Source of the DNA: Actinoplanes sichuanensis
GTDB taxonomy: Bacteria > Actinomycetota > Actinomycetes > Mycobacteriales > Micromonosporaceae
DNA: 64,000 bases
Direction of reading: 5' to 3'
NCBI RefSeq assembly: GCF_033097365.1
Contig: NZ_AP028461.1
Coordinates: forward strand, 7,750,001-7,814,000
Part shown: positions 46,824 to 58,094 of the stretch, one piece after another
Numbering within the stretch: position 1 is the stretch's first letter
Layout: the number at the start of each line of letters is the position of its first letter
The notes under the pieces: generated by a model
Database searches by the model: none
What the model was told of the DNA's origin: nothing
What the model saw: only the letters and a program-made list of their open reading frames with translations
Translations under genes and position numbers: made by a program

Positions 46824-49625
46824 TCAGACGACGACGCTGACCAGGCGTCCCTTCACCACGATGACCTTCTTCGGCTCCTTGCCGGCCAGCGCCTCGGCGA
46901 CGGCGGCCAGCGCGGCCGCCCGTACCTCGTCCTCGGTCGTCTCCGGGGAGACCTCGACCCGACCGCGGACCTTGCCGTTGACCTGCACCGGGTAGGTGAT
47001 CGCGTCGGCGACCAGCTGGGCCGGGTCGGCGACCGGGAAGGCGGTGTACGCCAGCGAGCCCTCGTGGCCCAGCTTGCCCCACAGTTCCTCGGCCATGTGC
47101 GGCGCGAACGGCGAGATCATCAGCACCAGCGGCTCGATCGCCTCGCGCGACACCGTCCCCTGCGGGGTCAGCGTGTTGGTCAGCTCGATCAGCTTGGCGA
47201 TGGCCGTGTTGAACCGCAGCTCCTCCATGTCCTCGCGGACGCCGGCGATGATCCGGTGCAGGGTCTTGCGGGTCTTCGGGTCCAGCGGTTCGTCGGTGAC
47301 CCGGGTCGCGCCGGTCTCCTCGTCGACGACCAGGCGCCAGGCGCGCTGCAGGAACCGCTGCGAGCCGACGACGGCACGGGTCTCCCAGGGGCGGGAGACG
47401 TCCAGCGGGCCCATCGCCATCTCGTACACCCGGAACGTGTCGGCGCCGTACTGCTCGCACATCTCGTCGGGGGTGACGACGTTCTTCAGGCCCTTGCCCA
47501 TCTTGCCGTACTCGCGGTAGACCTCCTGCTCGCCCAGGTACCACTTACCGTCGCGCTCGACGACCTCGTCGGCGGGCACGATCATGCCGCGGGCGTCACG
47601 GAACGCGTACGCCTGGATGTAGCCCTGGTTGAACAGCTTCTTGAACGGCTCGAACGACGAGACGTGACCCAGGTCGAACAGCACCTTGTGCCAGAACCGC
47701 GAGTACAGCAGGTGCAGCACGGCGTGCTCGACGCCGCCGACGTACAGGTCGACGCCACCCGCGTCACCTGGCGAGCGCGGGCCCATCCAGTAGGCCTCGT
47801 TCTCCGGGTCGACCGGGAACTTCTCGTTCTTCGGGTCCAGGTAGCGCAGCTCGTACCAGCAGGAACCGGCCCACTGCGGCATGGTGTTGGTCTCGCGGGT
47901 GTACGTCTTCAGCCCGTCGCCCAGGTCCAGTTCGACCTGCACCCACTCCTTGATCCGGGACAGCGGGGTCTCCGGCTCGGTGTCCGCGTCGTCGGCGTCG
48001 AAGGTGCGCGGCGAGAAGTCGTCGGTGTCCGGGAGGACGACCGGCAGCATCGACTCGGGCAGCGCGATCGGCAGGCCGGTCTCGTCGTAGACGATCGGGA
48101 ACGGCTCGCCCCAGTACCGCTGCCGGCTGAACAGCCAGTCCCGCAGCCGGTAGGTGGTCGCGCCCTTGCCCTTGCCCTCGGCCTCCAGCCAGTCGATCAT
48201 CGCGGCCTTGGCCTCGGCCACGCCCTTGCCGTCCAGCCATTCGCTGTTGATCGCCGGTCCGTCGCCGGTGAAAGCCCCTTCAAAACCTTCGGGCGCTTCC
48301 ACGGTACGGATGATCGGCAGCTCGAAGACCTCGGCGAACGCCCAGTCACGCTCGTCCTGGCCGGGCACCGCCATGATCGCGCCGGTGCCGTACCCGGCCA
48401 GCACGTAGTCGGCGATGAAGATCGGGATCTCGGTGCCGTTGACCGGGTTGACCGCGAACGCGCCGGTGAAGACGCCGGTCTTGACCTTGCCGTCGGCGGT
48501 CCGCTCCTCCTCGGTCTTCGCGGCGGCGGTCGCCCGGTAGGCCGCGACAGCCTCGGCCGGCGTGGCGTGGCCGCCGGTCCAGACACTCTTCGTCGCCGCC
48601 GGCCACGCGGCCGGCGCGATCCGCTCGACCAGTTCGTGCTCCGGCGCCAGCACCATGTAGGTGGCGCCGAACAGCGTGTCCGGGCGGGTCGTGAACACCG
48701 TGATCGTGTCCGAACCGACCGGGAAGTCCACGTGGGCGCCGCGCGACCGGCCGATCCAGTTGCGCTGCATCAGCTTGACCGGCTCCGGCCAGTCCAGCGC
48801 GTCCAGGTCCTCGACCAGGCGGTCACCGTACGCGGTGATCCGCATCATCCACTGCTTCAGGCTGCGCTGGAAGACCGGGAAGTTGCCCCGCTCGGACCGG
48901 CCGTCCGGGGTGACCTCCTCGTTGGCCAGCACGGTGCCCAGGCCGGGGCACCAGTTGACCGGCGCCTCGGAGACGTAGGCCAGGCGGTGGTCGTCGATCA
49001 GCTTGCGCCGCTCGACGGCGGACAGACCGGCCCATTCCGGACCGCGAGCGCCTGACTCGTACGAGTCGATCAGCTCTTGAATGGGCCTTGCCTTGCCGAC
49101 CGAGGGGTCGAACCAGGAGTTGAAGACCTGCAGGAAGATCCACTGCGTCCAGCGGTAGTAGCCCGGGTCGGTGGTCGAGAACGACCGCCGGTCGTCGTAG
49201 GCCAGGCCCAGCCGCCGCAGCTGCTGCCGGTACCGCTCGACGTTCGCCGCGGTGGTGACCGCCGGGTGGGTGCCGGTCTGCACCGCATACTGCTCGGCGG
49301 GCAGGCCGAACGCGTCGAAGCCCATCGGGTGCAGCACGTTGAAACCGGCCTGCCGCTGGTAGCGGGTGTAGCAGTCGGTGCCGATGTAGCCCAGCGGATG
49401 CCCGACGTGCAGGCCGGCGCCGGACGGGTACGGGAACATGTCCTGCACGTGCAGCTTGGGCGCACCGGCCCGGGGGTGGGTGGGGTCGGCCAGCTCGCCG
49501 ACCGGGTTGGGCGCGTGGAACGTCCCGTTCGCGGCCCAGAAGTCCTGCCAGCGCAGCTCGATCTCGCCGGCCAGCGCGGCGGTGTAACGGAAGGGCGGGG
49601 TCTCGGTCTCGCTCATCTTCACCAT
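46824..49625 (-). CDS. leuS: Leucyl-tRNA synthetase
   Basis: This 933-residue class I aminoacyl-tRNA synthetase has the HIGH motif as LHVGHP (about residue 70), within [22 protein letters not shown]. An editing CP1 domain follows in the middle. The KMSKS loop near residue 708 reads KMGKGLKN, a variant lacking both Ser. The C-terminal anticodon-binding helices end [16 protein letters not shown]. The start is either the ATG at 49625 ([12 protein letters not shown]) or at 49616; neither has a strong ribosome binding site. A leader-peptide attenuator lies directly upstream. Confidence 0.96.
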   Translation of the reverse strand: MVKMSETETPPFRYTAALAGEIELRWQDFWAANGTFHAPNPVGELADPTHPRAGAPKLHVQDMFPYPSGAGLHVGHPLGYIGTDCYTRYQRQAGFNVLHPMGFDAFGLPAEQYAVQTGTHPAVTTAANVERYRQQLRRLGLAYDDRRSFSTTDPGYYRWTQWIFLQVFNSWFDPSVGKARPIQELIDSYESGARGPEWAGLSAVERRKLIDDHRLAYVSEAPVNWCPGLGTVLANEEVTPDGRSERGNFPVFQRSLKQWMMRITAYGDRLVEDLDALDWPEPVKLMQRNWIGRSRGAHVDFPVGSDTITVFTTRPDTLFGATYMVLAPEHELVERIAPAAWPAATKSVWTGGHATPAEAVAAYRATAAAKTEEERTADGKVKTGVFTGAFAVNPVNGTEIPIFIADYVLAGYGTGAIMAVPGQDERDWAFAEVFELPIIRTVEAPEGFEGAFTGDGPAINSEWLDGKGVAEAKAAMIDWLEAEGKGKGATTYRLRDWLFSRQRYWGEPFPIVYDETGLPIALPESMLPVVLPDTDDFSPRTFDADDADTEPETPLSRIKEWVQVELDLGDGLKTYTRETNTMPQWAGSCWYELRYLDPKNEKFPVDPENEAYWMGPRSPGDAGGVDLYVGGVEHAVLHLLYSRFWHKVLFDLGHVSSFEPFKKLFNQGYIQAYAFRDARGMIVPADEVVERDGKWYLGEQEVYREYGKMGKGLKNVVTPDEMCEQYGADTFRVYEMAMGPLDVSRPWETRAVVGSQRFLQRAWRLVVDEETGATRVTDEPLDPKTRKTLHRIIAGVREDMEELRFNTAIAKLIELTNTLTPQGTVSREAIEPLVLMISPFAPHMAEELWGKLGHEGSLAYTAFPVADPAQLVADAITYPVQVNGKVRGRVEVSPETTEDEVRAAALAAVAEALAGKEPKKVIVVKGRLVSVVV

Positions 49626-49662
49626 CTCGTCTCGTCTTTGATCGGGAAGCTCCGCAGGGCAC

Positions 49663-49690
49663 AAAAAAGCCCCTCGCGCAGGAGGGGTTG
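49663..49690 (-). terminator. leuS attenuator terminator with U-tract
   Basis: On the minus strand CCCCTC-CTGCGC-GAGGGG, extended by two weaker pairs, is followed by six T. It is placed 30-60 nt after the leader peptide stop and 38 nt before leuS. Just before it, TCCGC and GCGGA can pair around the leader stop and may act as the alternative or pause hairpin. Confidence 0.85.
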
Positions 49691-49719
49691 CCGTGCCTGG
49701 TCCGCGATCGGTCAGCGGA

Positions 49720-49758
49720 TCAGCACGGCCGGCTAAGGAGCAGAACGAACCGAGCCAT
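49720..49758 (-). CDS. leuS leader peptide (12 aa, three Leu codons in a row)
   Basis: ATG at 49758 opens a 12-codon frame, [12 protein letters not shown], ending in TGA. Residues 6-8 use CTG, CTC and CTT in sequence, so a ribosome would stall when charged leucyl-tRNA is short. A TATCAT -10 box lies at 49766-49771, 7 bp before the ATG. The message therefore probably begins at or next to the start codon (leaderless). The adjacent terminator completes the attenuator. Confidence 0.85.
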   Translation of the reverse strand: MARFVLLLSRPC

Positions 49759-49765
49759 GCGAGGG

Positions 49766-49771
49766 ATGATA
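49766..49771 (-). promoter_or_regulatory. -10 element of the leuS leader promoter
   Basis: Minus-strand TATCAT, 5 of 6 matches to the -10 consensus, sits 7 bp before the leader peptide ATG. I see no good -35 at 17 or 18 bp upstream. The run of six G between it and the upstream sequence is unusual. Confidence 0.6.
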
Positions 49772-50043
49772 CCCCCCGGTCGTCACGGACGGCGACCGGT
49801 ATGGCGGGCGCGTGACATACTCCCGGCTGTCCACAGGCGACCGGCCTGGGATGGCGGATGGCCCGAGTTCGTCCGAATACCCCTCGATCAGGCCTTTCGG
49901 CGTTGCGCGCGGACGGGGCTAACCTGTGGGGACGGGCAACGAGCGCCGGAGGCCCACGGCCGCTGGGCGCCCGCGACCTTACGGTGCCCTTGACGGTGGG
50001 TGATCTCCGCCCTACGGGGGTAGACACGTTTTGGAGGAGGCCC

Positions 50044-51074
<1,031 letters not shown>

Positions 51075-51078
<4 letters not shown>

Positions 51079-52373
51079 GGATGCGGGAGGCGCTGCGGGG
51101 ACTCACCACGCGCGGCCGCTCGTTCCTGGCCGCGGCGGTCGCCGCCGCGGTCTCCGCGCTCATCCTCGGCGAGAGCGACCTGCTGCGGGTGGCGGTGCTG
51201 CTGGCCGTCCTGCCGCTGCTGGCCGCCTGGTATGTCGGCCGCAGCCGGTACAAGCTGGCCTGCACCCGCTCCCTGGAGCCGGCCCGGACCCCGGTCGGCT
51301 CCAGCGCGCGGGTCATCCTGCGGCTGCAGAACCTGTCCCGGCTGCCCACCGGCACCATGCTGCTGGAGGACCGGTTGCCGTACGCGTTGGGCAGTCGCCC
51401 CCGGGTGGTGCTGGAGCGCCTCGGCGCGCACCAGGCCAGTTCGGTGGCGTACACGGTGCGGGCCGACGTGCGCGGCCGCTACCCGATCGGCCCGCTGATG
51501 GTCCGGCTCACCGACCCGTTCGGGCTGTGCGAGCTGACCCGGTCGTTCCCCAGCGTCGACCGGCTGACCGTGATCCCCCAGGTGCACACGCTCCCCCGGG
51601 TGCGACTGGCCGGGGAGTACGCGGGGACCGGCGAGAGCCGCGCCCGCTCGGTGGCGGTGCACGGCGAGGACGACGCGGCCACCCGCGAGTACCGGCGCGG
51701 CGACGACCTGCGCCGGGTGCACTGGCGCTCCACCGCCCGTACCGGCGAATTGATGGTCCGCCGTGAGGAACAGCCCTGGGAGAGCCGGGCCACCGTGGTG
51801 CTCGACACCCGGGCCTTCGCCCACCGCGGCGAAGGACCGACCGCGAGCTTCGAGTGGGCCGTCTCGGCGGCCGCCAGCATCGCCGTCCACCTGCGCGAGG
51901 GCGGCTACAAGGTGCGCATGGTGACCGGTTCGGGCACCGACATCGACGCGGCCGAGGGCGGCGGCGAGGGCCTGATCCTGGACACGCTGGCCGACGTGAA
52001 GTCCGACCAGAACAGCGACGTGTCGGTGCTGATCGAGCACGTTCGGCGGCGTAACGACGGCGGGCTGGTGATCGGCCTGTTCGGCGCGCTGACGGTGGCC
52101 GAGGCGGAGCTACTCAGCGGCCTGCGCGGCAACGGCGCGACCTGCATCGGGTTCGCGATCGACACCTCCACCTGGGTGCCGTCGGGAGTCGCCGAGGCGG
52201 AGCGCGAGCACGCGGCCGCGTCGCTGGCCCTGATCCGGGCCGGCTGGCGGTCGGTTCCGGTGACACACGGCGACACCCTGGCCGCACTCTGGCCGACGGT
52301 GGCCCGGGGCTCGCAGGGCTTCGCCTACCGCGCCGCGATGGCGGAGACGACGGTCAGCGGGGTGACCCGATGA
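51075..52373 (+). CDS. DUF58 membrane-anchored protein
   Basis: This 432-residue protein has two N-terminal helices (FLAAAVAAAVSALILG and VAVLLAVLPLLAAWYV). A beta-rich segment with DVRGRYPIGPLMVRLTDPFGL follows, then the DUF58 core GEDDAATREYRRGDDLRRVHWRSTARTGELMVRR, which has a von Willebrand A-like fold. It works with MoxR in poorly defined complexes at the envelope. It overlaps both neighbours by 4 bp. Confidence 0.92.
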
Positions 52374-54814
52374 CCGGACGACGTCGTCTCGGCCTGGTGG
52401 CCGCGGGAGCCACGCTCCTCGCCGCCGCCCCGCTCACCGCGATCTTCGAGTCCTGGACCTGGATCGCGCAGTGTGTGCTCGCGGTGGCGCTGATCGAGGG
52501 CGCCGCGGTGGCCACCCGGACGTTCCGGTTCCCCACCTGGGCGCAGGCGGCGAGCATGACGCTGGCCCTGCTCCTGGCGCTCACCTGGATCTTCCCGAGC
52601 GGGAAAGAGATCATCATCCCGCAACCGGACACGTTCGCCCACTTCGCCGACCTGATCCGCCAGGCCGGCGAGGACACCCGGGCGTATGGTGTGCCGGTTC
52701 CCGACCGGGACGGCCTGCTGTTCGTCGCGGTCCTCGGCGTCGGCGCGGTCACCATCGTGGTCGACCTGCTCACCGCGGTGTTCCGTCGGCCGGCCCTGGC
52801 CGGCCTGCCGATGCTGGCCATCTACTCGATCCCGGTCGCCGTCTACACCGACAGCGTCCCGGCGATCCCGTTCGTCATCGGCGCGGCCGGGTTCATGTGG
52901 CTGCTCGTCGCCGACAACGTCGACCGGGTGCGCCGCTTCGGCCGCCGTTTCACCGGCGACGGGCGTGACGTCGACGTCTGGGAGCCGTCCCCGCTGGCCG
53001 CGGCCGGCCGCCGGATCGGTATCGCGGGCATGCTGGTGGCCGTGGTGCTGCCACTGGCCGTGCCGACCGTCGAGGGCGGCCTGCTGACCCAGCTCACGCA
53101 GAGCGGCGCCGGGTCCGGCCCGGGCAACGGCAACGGCACCGGCGGGCGGATCAGCCTGTTCGCCTCGCTCAGCGGCCAACTCAACCACACCACCACGATT
53201 CCGCTGCTCAAGGTCACCACCGACGAGCCGGAGCCGTTCTATCTGCGCTTCGCTATCGCGGACGCGCTCACCGACAACGGGTTCGGCAACGAGTCACCCC
53301 GCGGTGGCGGGCTCGGGTTGGGCCTGCCCGATCCACGCCGGCAGGCGGGCACCCGACTGAGCACCTACACCGAGCACCGTGCCCGGGTGGAGGTCACCAA
53401 CGACCTCCAGCAGAACATGGCGCCGCTGTACACGTACCCGACCGGGGTGAACAACCTCAAGGGCTCGTGGGCGTACGACCCGAACCAGCAGGTGCTCTAT
53501 TCGGGCCGGACCACCACGCGCGGCCAGCAGTACGACATCACCTACCTGCGGGCCCGGTACACCACCGAGGAGCTGCGGCGGGCCCCGGCGCTGGCGCCGG
53601 ACGACCCGCTGATGGCCTACACCGCCACGCCCGGTGACGCCACCGTCGAGACCGAGGTGGCCCGGCTGACCAACGGCAAGACCACCGACTACGACAAGGT
53701 CCGGGCGATCTACAACTGGTTCTCCAAGGAGAACGGGTTCCGTTACAGCACGGCCACCCAGACCACCGGCAAGGCCTCGGAGATCGCCGACTTCCTGACC
53801 AACAAGACCGGGTACTGCCAGCAGTACGCGGCGGCGATGGCCTGGATGGTCCGGGCGGCGGGCATCCCGGCGCGGGTGGCGTTCGGTTTCACCCGGGGCA
53901 CCCCCCAGGGCGACGGCCGCTACGAGATCACCAACCGCAACGCGCACGCATGGACCGAGGTCTACTTCCAGGGCTACGGCTGGGTGCCGTTCGACGCCAC
54001 CCCGGCCGCCGGTGTGACCGGCTCGGCCCGCTCCAACTCGAACTGGGCTCCGGACGTCGACCGGCCCACCCCGACCGCGTCCACCTCAGCCGGCCCCGGT
54101 GCCGTCGTTCCGGACTCGTCGGGTGACCCGGGCGCGGCCAACGGCCCCGACAAGTCGGGCATCGGCGAGGATCAGGGCGGAACGACCGGCCCGGGTACCG
54201 AGACGACCGACTGGACCGGCCTGTGGATCGCCGCGGGTGTCGCCCTGCTGATCGCGCTTCTGCTGGTCCCGGCCCTGCGCCGGGTTCTGGTACGCCGCCG
54301 CAGACACGCCGCCACGGCCCCGGCCGCACCCGTGGTCCTGTCGGCCGACGGCATCACCGACCTGACCGTCACCGCCGAGACCGGCCGGGCCCGCGAGGAC
54401 GCACATGCCGCGTGGGACGAACTGATCGACTCGATGGTCGACTTCCAGGTGCAGGTGGACCCGACGGAGACGCCACGGGTCACCGCGCAACGCCTGGTCC
54501 GAGACCTGTCCCTGACCGGCGAACCGGCCGACGCCGCGACCCTGCTCGGCACCGCCGAGGAACGCGCCCGTTACGCCCGGCAACCTCTCCAAGGTGCCGA
54601 GCTGACGTCGGCTCTCCGCGAAATCCGGTCCGGAATGTCCGGTGCGGCCTCCCGCAAGGTCCGTCTCCGCGCCCTGCTACTGCCACCATCGGTGCTGCTC
54701 AGCTGGCGTCAGGACGTGGCCGAGTGGTCCACCCGGGCCGCGGAACGCCTCTCCGGCCTCCGCGAGTCCCTGACCCGTTTCAATCCCCGCCGCCTACTGT
54801 CCAAAACCCGCTGA
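52370..54814 (+). CDS. TgpA-like transglutaminase membrane protein
   Basis: In this 814-residue protein, residues 1-~240 hold about six hydrophobic helices (DUF3488/TgpA N-terminal part). An extracytoplasmic region and a transglutaminase-like domain follow. The catalytic triad is visible as Cys483 (GYCQQYAAAMAWM), His526 (NAHAWTEVYF) and Asp542 (FDATPAAG). A Ser/Pro/Gly linker leads to a last helix near 625-645 and a cytoplasmic DUF4129-type tail. Substrates of these enzymes are unknown in actinobacteria. A clear terminator follows. Confidence 0.93.
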   Translation: MTGRRRLGLVAAGATLLAAAPLTAIFESWTWIAQCVLAVALIEGAAVATRTFRFPTWAQAASMTLALLLALTWIFPSGKEIIIPQPDTFAHFADLIRQAGEDTRAYGVPVPDRDGLLFVAVLGVGAVTIVVDLLTAVFRRPALAGLPMLAIYSIPVAVYTDSVPAIPFVIGAAGFMWLLVADNVDRVRRFGRRFTGDGRDVDVWEPSPLAAAGRRIGIAGMLVAVVLPLAVPTVEGGLLTQLTQSGAGSGPGNGNGTGGRISLFASLSGQLNHTTTIPLLKVTTDEPEPFYLRFAIADALTDNGFGNESPRGGGLGLGLPDPRRQAGTRLSTYTEHRARVEVTNDLQQNMAPLYTYPTGVNNLKGSWAYDPNQQVLYSGRTTTRGQQYDITYLRARYTTEELRRAPALAPDDPLMAYTATPGDATVETEVARLTNGKTTDYDKVRAIYNWFSKENGFRYSTATQTTGKASEIADFLTNKTGYCQQYAAAMAWMVRAAGIPARVAFGFTRGTPQGDGRYEITNRNAHAWTEVYFQGYGWVPFDATPAAGVTGSARSNSNWAPDVDRPTPTASTSAGPGAVVPDSSGDPGAANGPDKSGIGEDQGGTTGPGTETTDWTGLWIAAGVALLIALLLVPALRRVLVRRRRHAATAPAAPVVLSADGITDLTVTAETGRAREDAHAAWDELIDSMVDFQVQVDPTETPRVTAQRLVRDLSLTGEPADAATLLGTAEERARYARQPLQGAELTSALREIRSGMSGAASRKVRLRALLLPPSVLLSWRQDVAEWSTRAAERLSGLRESLTRFNPRRLLSKTR

Positions 54815-54834
54815 CCGTCACGGTCCGTGATAAT

Positions 54835-54868
54835 CGATGGGCGCCGTCTTTCGTGACGGCGCCCATCG
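54835..54868 (+). terminator. Terminator of the moxR operon
   Basis: A perfect 14-bp stem (CGATGGGCGCCGTC and its complement) with loop TTTCGT begins 20 bp after the transglutaminase stop. It is followed by CTTCTCTG, so only a weak T-tract, as usual in this genome. Confidence 0.8.
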
Positions 54869-55316
54869 CTTCTCTGATACGGCCACCGCGCCCGCCAAAC
54901 GTCGACCGCCCCGGACTACGGCGCGACGCCCACCCGGCTCCAGGCCGAGCCGCGACCGCCGGGCTTGGGCGGTGGTCAAGGCCCCACCCATCCGACCTGA
55001 CGCCACTGCACCGCCCCGGCGCCTGGATGACGCGACACGGGCAAGCGGCGCAGATCGGTGGCGCGACACGAGCGGCGCGGTGCGGGCAAGCGGCGCAGAT
55101 GGGCGGCGCGGCGAGGCACGGCGAGCGGCGCAGATGGGCGGCGCGGCGAGGCACGGCGAGCGGCGCAGATGGGCGGCGCGGCGAGGCACGGCTAGCGGCG
55201 CGGGTAAGGGCGCTGGGGCGGGGGAGGCTGACCGGGGGGCATGCGGCAGCACGACGACGGCGGCCGGTGGTCGGCCGCCGTTCGTCGGGAGCCGGATCAG
55301 GGCCGGCTCGGCTGGG
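54869..55316. other. Convergent intergenic region with minisatellite
   Basis: No gene is supported here. The left half is ordinary high-GC sequence, the right half contains the 35-bp repeats and related partial units (AGCGGCGCAGATCGGTGGCG from 55042). A partner terminator for the converging DUF3040 gene is not evident. Confidence 0.6.
55089..55193. repeat. 35-bp tandem repeat, three copies
   Basis: Units start at 55089, 55124 and 55159 and begin AGCGGCGCAGATGGGCGGCG. The first two are identical and the third differs near its last base. Near-identity implies recent expansion. Partial units flank the array on both sides. Confidence 0.9.
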
Positions 55317-55706
55317 TCAGCGATGCCCCTCCGGGCGCTGGCGCCAGCGGTCCTCGAGGCGTTCGATGAAACCGCCGCTCTTGCGGCTCTGGCGGGTGCG
55401 TCGTGACGCGGTGCCGCCGACCGATTTCAGGTCGGGTGCCTGGATGCGACGGCGTGACTGCATGGCGAAGGCCGCCGATCCGAGCATCACGACGAATCCG
55501 GCGACGCCGAGCGGCGTGTTCTGGCTGACGGCTCCGTAGACGAGTAGCGCCAGACCAATGACGATCACGAACGCGGCAACCAGGAGCCGGCGCCGTGCGT
55601 GGAAACGCGGGTCGCTGGCCCGCACAGCCGAGGCGAACTTGGGGTCCTCGGCAAGCGACCGCTCGATCTGATCGAACAGCCGCTGCTCGTGCTCCGAGAG
55701 CGGCAC
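55317..55706 (-). CDS. DUF3040 membrane protein
   Basis: This 129-residue protein starts at the GTG at 55706 (PLSEHEQRLFDQIERSL), which fits the DUF3040 N-terminus and has GGGGAGGAA upstream. EDPKFASAVRA, two helices (LLVAAFVIVIGLALLVYGAV and LGVAGFVVMLGSAAFAM) and a basic C-terminus follow. In other actinobacteria this small protein is found close to mraZ and the transglutaminase operon; its role is unknown. Confidence 0.9.
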   Translation of the reverse strand: MPLSEHEQRLFDQIERSLAEDPKFASAVRASDPRFHARRRLLVAAFVIVIGLALLVYGAVSQNTPLGVAGFVVMLGSAAFAMQSRRRIQAPDLKSVGGTASRRTRQSRKSGGFIERLEDRWRQRPEGHR

Positions 55707-56023
55707 GGCATTCCTCCCCGGGCGCATGTCCGGCCCCGTGGTGGGGTCGGGGTGGTGCAGGTGTGGTGATGCGGGGCAGCCGTCGGCTGCCTTATCACGC
55801 AAGTCTACGAGCGGCTTGGCGGGTCGGAAAGCGGGACGACCGCCGAGTGCGGGTGATTTTCCATGTCCGGAAGATCGGTTCGTCCCAAAAGACCGATCAC
55901 CCGACCGCACAACACGTCCGTCACCGCAGCATGTGGCCCTGATCACGCGCCGTGAGCTGCCTCAACACATGATCTGCATAGTCGCCCCCGGAAGGCAGAC
56001 AAATCGACTGACGCAAATAGATC
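55707..56023. other. Upstream region of the DUF3040 gene
   Basis: This 317-bp gap separates two minus-strand genes. It contains an imperfect hairpin, GATCGGT and ACCGATC around a 12-nt loop at about 55882-55907. There is no recognisable gene or confident promoter. Base composition is locally lower in GC than the coding regions, consistent with regulatory sequence. Confidence 0.45.
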
Positions 56024-57289
56024 TTATCGGACGATCAGCAGCGGTACGGTCATCTCGACCGCCGTGACCGACCCGTGGTAGGCCACCAGCCGCCCGGCCA
56101 TCGGCGGTTCCCAGCCGGAGGCGACCACGACCGCCCGGTTCTGCAGGAGTGCCACGACGTCACCGATCCGGGTCACGTGAGCCGGGGCCATCGATCCATA
56201 CCAGCCCTCGGCGATCACTTCGTCGCGGCACATCACCCGGGCGTCCGCGCCGAGCACCGCCCGCCAGGTGGCCAGCACGTCGTCGAGCGCGCCGTCGACG
56301 ACGTGCAGGTATCGGGCCCGCGGCTCGCCGGTGACCCCGGCCAGCCCGTCGGCGAGCGGCCCGGTGGCCAGGTCGTAACGGTCGGCGGGCACGTTGAGCT
56401 GGCCGTGGTCGGCCGTGACGAGCAGCGCGGCGCCGGGTGGCAGCCCATGGACGAGCCGGTCCAGGATCGCGTCGACACCACGGGCCGCCTCCGCCCAGGC
56501 CGGGGACGAGACACCGTACTCGTGGCCGGCCCGGTCCAGGTCGGGGTGATAGCCGTAGACCAGGCCCGGACCGGAGCGCAGTGCCGCCAGCATGCCCTCG
56601 GCGACCGCCGGACCGTCGTCGGCCACGTGGTAGCGAGCACCCCGGTTGGCGGCCACGCTCAGCCCGGTCCCCCGGTAGAGCGAGCGACTGACCAGCGTGA
56701 CCGCGACCCCGGCGGCGGTGGCGGCCTCGAACGCGGTCGGTACGGGCTGCCACCGGTACGGATCGGGGTCGTCGCCCCAGTGGATGTGATTGAGGGTCCG
56801 CCCGTCCGGCTGCCGGACGGTGAAACCGAGAACCCCGTGGGCACCGGGTGGCACACCGGTCCCGACGGTGACCAGGCTGACCGGGGTGGTGGACGGGAAT
56901 CCGGTGGTCAGCGTCCGACCGGAAATACCTGAAATATCGGAAATGGAAGCGAGGGTGGGAGCGAAGGGCGCGGCCGTCGGCAGCTGGTACGCCCCGAGGC
57001 CGTCCACCAGGAGCACCCCGATCCGATCCACACCGGCCAGCCGCTCACCGAGACCGAGCACGTCCGCCGCACCCGGAACCCCTAGAACAGCCGACAGGCT
57101 CGGCATCAGATCAGCCAGACTCCCGGCACCATAGGCTGGGAAATGCTGACAGAACGCCTCCTCCGGCAATCCGTCGTCAGGCACCGGAGGCAACTCCCGC
57201 CCACCCGCAACAGGCAGGCCAGGCGAAGAGGGCCCAGAAGAAGGAACGCCCGTCGCAGGCGGGCCGGGAGGCGGCGGGCCGGAGGTCAC
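56024..57289 (-). CDS. Type I phosphodiesterase/nucleotide pyrophosphatase-like protein
   Basis: This 421-residue alkaline-phosphatase-superfamily enzyme has a ~30-residue Pro/Gly-rich N-terminus. The metal-binding pattern is VLLVDGLGAYQL (first Asp), GFPSTTPVSLVTVGTG (nucleophile Thr), HPDLDRAGHEYG and LLVTADHGQLNV (His/Asp pair). The family hydrolyses phosphodiester or pyrophosphate bonds; the substrate is unknown. No signal peptide is seen, so it is probably cytoplasmic. It overlaps the methyltransferase gene by 4 bp. Confidence 0.9.
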   Translation of the reverse strand: MTSGPPPPGPPATGVPSSGPSSPGLPVAGGRELPPVPDDGLPEEAFCQHFPAYGAGSLADLMPSLSAVLGVPGAADVLGLGERLAGVDRIGVLLVDGLGAYQLPTAAPFAPTLASISDISGISGRTLTTGFPSTTPVSLVTVGTGVPPGAHGVLGFTVRQPDGRTLNHIHWGDDPDPYRWQPVPTAFEAATAAGVAVTLVSRSLYRGTGLSVAANRGARYHVADDGPAVAEGMLAALRSGPGLVYGYHPDLDRAGHEYGVSSPAWAEAARGVDAILDRLVHGLPPGAALLVTADHGQLNVPADRYDLATGPLADGLAGVTGEPRARYLHVVDGALDDVLATWRAVLGADARVMCRDEVIAEGWYGSMAPAHVTRIGDVVALLQNRAVVVASGWEPPMAGRLVAYHGSVTAVEMTVPLLIVR

Positions 57290-58068
57290 GACAGCCCCGG
57301 AGTGACCCCGCTGGAGGAACCGGACGCCGGGCGGCGGGCGAACAGGTGCAGCTGGGACGCCACATCCCGGAACGGCGCGCGGTTACTCAGGGCCAGTTCG
57401 AGTTCGAGCACGGCCTGCGGGTCCTCCTCGAGCACGACGGCGGGCAGCAGATCGGCCACCACCCGTACCCCCTGGGTGTCCTCGACCTCGAGCCCCGCGG
57501 CGGTGAGCAGCTCGGTGGCGCCCGCCGCGTCGTAGCGGCGAAGCAGCGTGTCCCGCGGCCCGGCGCGGCCGGCCGGGTCGGTGACCAGCGCGGACGCCGC
57601 CTTGAGGTGGCCGTTGACGGCCCGGCCGAGGATCGCCGCGGCCCGACCCGCGACCAGAACGCTGACCGCGCCACCGGGACGCAACGCGGTGGCGATGGCC
57701 GCGACCACGCCGGACGGGTCGTCGACGACCTCGAGAACCGAGTGGCAGAGGATGAGGTCGGCGCTGCCCGGCTCGACGAGGGTGGCGAGCGCGTCGCCGT
57801 CGCCTTGCACGGCCCGGACCCGATCGGCGACGCGCGCGTCGTCGGCCCGGCGGGTGAGCGCGGCGAGCGCGTCGGGGCTGGCATCGATCACGGTGACGTT
57901 GTGGCCGGCCTCGGCCAGCGGCACGGCGAAACCGCCGGTCCCGCCGCCGACGTCGAGCACCGTCAGCTCGCGGCCGGCCTGCCGGTCGAGCTCACGACGG
58001 AGCACCGCCCAGACCGCGGCGGTGCGGGCCGTGACGTGCGGGCGACCGGTTCGCGCTGAAGTTTCCAC
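57286..58068 (-). CDS. Class I SAM-dependent methyltransferase
   Basis: This 260-residue Rossmann-fold methyltransferase carries motif I LDVGGGTGGFAVPLAEAGHNVTVIDAS (residues ~40-65). ADLILCHSVLEVVDDPSGVV is the acidic motif after strand 4. The family is broad (UbiE/COQ5-like), and the substrate cannot be inferred. Start is a GTG (METSARTGRPHVTART). It is translationally coupled to the downstream phosphodiesterase gene. Confidence 0.88.
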   Translation of the reverse strand: METSARTGRPHVTARTAAVWAVLRRELDRQAGRELTVLDVGGGTGGFAVPLAEAGHNVTVIDASPDALAALTRRADDARVADRVRAVQGDGDALATLVEPGSADLILCHSVLEVVDDPSGVVAAIATALRPGGAVSVLVAGRAAAILGRAVNGHLKAASALVTDPAGRAGPRDTLLRRYDAAGATELLTAAGLEVEDTQGVRVVADLLPAVVLEEDPQAVLELELALSNRAPFRDVASQLHLFARRPASGSSSGVTPGLS

Positions 58069-58094
58069 GCGAGCAGCCTATCGGCGACGTCCAT

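Noticed and set aside
49663..49771. T-box riboswitch for leuS
   Set aside because: I find no T-box core sequence or specifier stem. A Leu-rich leader peptide and terminator explain the region better.
54223..55539. 438-residue plus-strand frame over the transglutaminase end and minisatellite
   Set aside because: It is an out-of-frame shadow of the transglutaminase gene that continues through the 35-bp repeats.
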